Assembly (NCBI GenBank): GCA_947501565.1
Contig: CANMWJ010000004.1
Coordinates: forward strand, 1 to 64,000
Direction: 5' to 3'
Source of the DNA: an uncultured Marinobacterium sp.
GTDB taxonomy: Bacteria > Pseudomonadota > Gammaproteobacteria > Pseudomonadales > Balneatricaceae
DNA length: 64,000 nt
A program made the position numbers and the translations under genes. The notes under the pieces are model-generated. The model was not told where the DNA came from. It searched no databases and worked only from the letters and a program-made list of their open reading frames with translations. Position 1 is the first letter of the stretch. Each line of letters begins with the position of its first letter. This document shows, piece after piece, positions 63,647 through 64,000 of this stretch.

Positions 63647-64000
63647 ATGGAGCAGTTAACCAGAGCGCAGTTTGACGAGCAGTACACGATCGAACATCTA
63701 CAGGAGTTGTCGGTGTTTGGCGCGCTGAACCGGGACTTTATCGGTCATCTGCTGGAACAGTGCGAGATCTACCGCACAGAACCCGGTGATCTGCTGTTTC
63801 AGGACAGTGAGTCTCCAAAAGGTTTTTATATCCAGATCCATGGCGAAAGCACGCTCTATTGTGGCCGACAGCTCAGGAACCAGATCGTAAACGTTCTCCG
63901 ACCCGGCGAGTGTGTTGGTTTTATCAGCATGCTCTCGATGAACTCTGTGATCGGTGACGTGACACCGTCCGTGGGTTCCATCGTACTGCATATCAGCAAC
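63647..64000 (+). CDS. Cyclic-nucleotide-binding-domain protein, 3' end outside the window
   Basis: The frame is open from ATG 63647 (GGAGGT seven bases upstream) to the window end, 118 codons without a stop. The product contains a cNMP-binding-like beta-roll: FGALNRDFIGHLLEQCEIYR, PGDLLFQDSESPKGFYIQIHG and LRPGECVGFISML. It could be a Crp-like regulator or part of a larger protein; the missing C terminus would decide. Confidence 0.75.
   Translation, partial: MEQLTRAQFDEQYTIEHLQELSVFGALNRDFIGHLLEQCEIYRTEPGDLLFQDSESPKGFYIQIHGESTLYCGRQLRNQIVNVLRPGECVGFISMLSMNSVIGDVTPSVGSIVLHISN

Overview
The window is about 64 kb of chromosomal DNA from a gammaproteobacterium. The gene set (yadGH, queF, dgt, yacL, yciH, nirBD) and the Lap/Bpf-type adhesin machinery suggest a motile, biofilm-forming aquatic member of the Oceanospirillales/Pseudomonadales sort. 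That placement is inferred from gene content only. I saw no prophage, transposase, CRISPR array or rRNA.

Layout. 1-4.8 kb: the end of a tRNA-Glu, then a tight cassette of a small periplasmic binding-protein-like gene, an outer-membrane barrel and a membrane GGDEF-EAL protein. 4.9-9.1 kb: a small conserved gene on the minus strand, then a coupled operon of an ABC-2 transporter (yadGH-like), queF, a nitroreductase and a thioesterase. 9.2-12.9 kb: a copper chaperone with CopA, a periplasmic cyclophilin and a VOC protein. 13-26.3 kb: housekeeping and conserved genes, namely a Cache-domain chemoreceptor, a DUF255-DsbD-like protein, an orphan BufC-like protein, dGTPase, YciH, a 50-residue membrane ORF, NnrU, a secreted retropepsin-like protein, an MTHFR-like enzyme, DUF1285, YacL, a GNAT, endonuclease I and a ceramidase-like protein. 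26.6-29.1 kb (minus strand): redox genes (peroxiredoxin-glutaredoxin fusion, AhpD-like protein) and a TetR regulator with dyads in both promoters. 29.1-33.6 kb: a sigma-54-type promoter, a MaoC hydratase and a fused indolepyruvate:ferredoxin oxidoreductase.

34-51 kb is the most interesting block: a complete Lap-type surface adhesin system. It holds a type I secretion ABC exporter and HlyD adaptor, a LuxR-type regulator with a degenerate receiver, and a 1670-residue adhesin with an N-terminal retention module, a TAAAG candidate LapG site, exact 100-residue repeats and a C-terminal secretion signal. Further on are lapD (degenerate GGDEF/EAL) and lapG (Cys-His-Asp protease), divergent from an outer-membrane TolC channel fused to an OmpA peptidoglycan-binding domain. 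A hairpin that would cover the adhesin's ribosome binding site lies just upstream of its start. Together these would export the adhesin, hold it in the channel, and release it by c-di-GMP-controlled proteolysis. The GGDEF-EAL protein at the left edge is a possible c-di-GMP source or sink, though nothing links the two directly.

51-57 kb: an orphan type IV pilin-like protein, a second chemoreceptor, and a periplasmic binding protein paired with a PAS histidine kinase that has no adjacent response regulator. 57-61.6 kb (minus strand): an assimilatory nitrite reductase operon (FAD oxidoreductase, nirB, nirD) with a sigma-54-type promoter and a leader containing a strong intrinsic terminator before the first gene, which implies nitrogen control by attenuation or antitermination. 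61.9-64 kb: a DASS-family transporter and the start of a cyclic-nucleotide-binding-domain protein that runs off the window.
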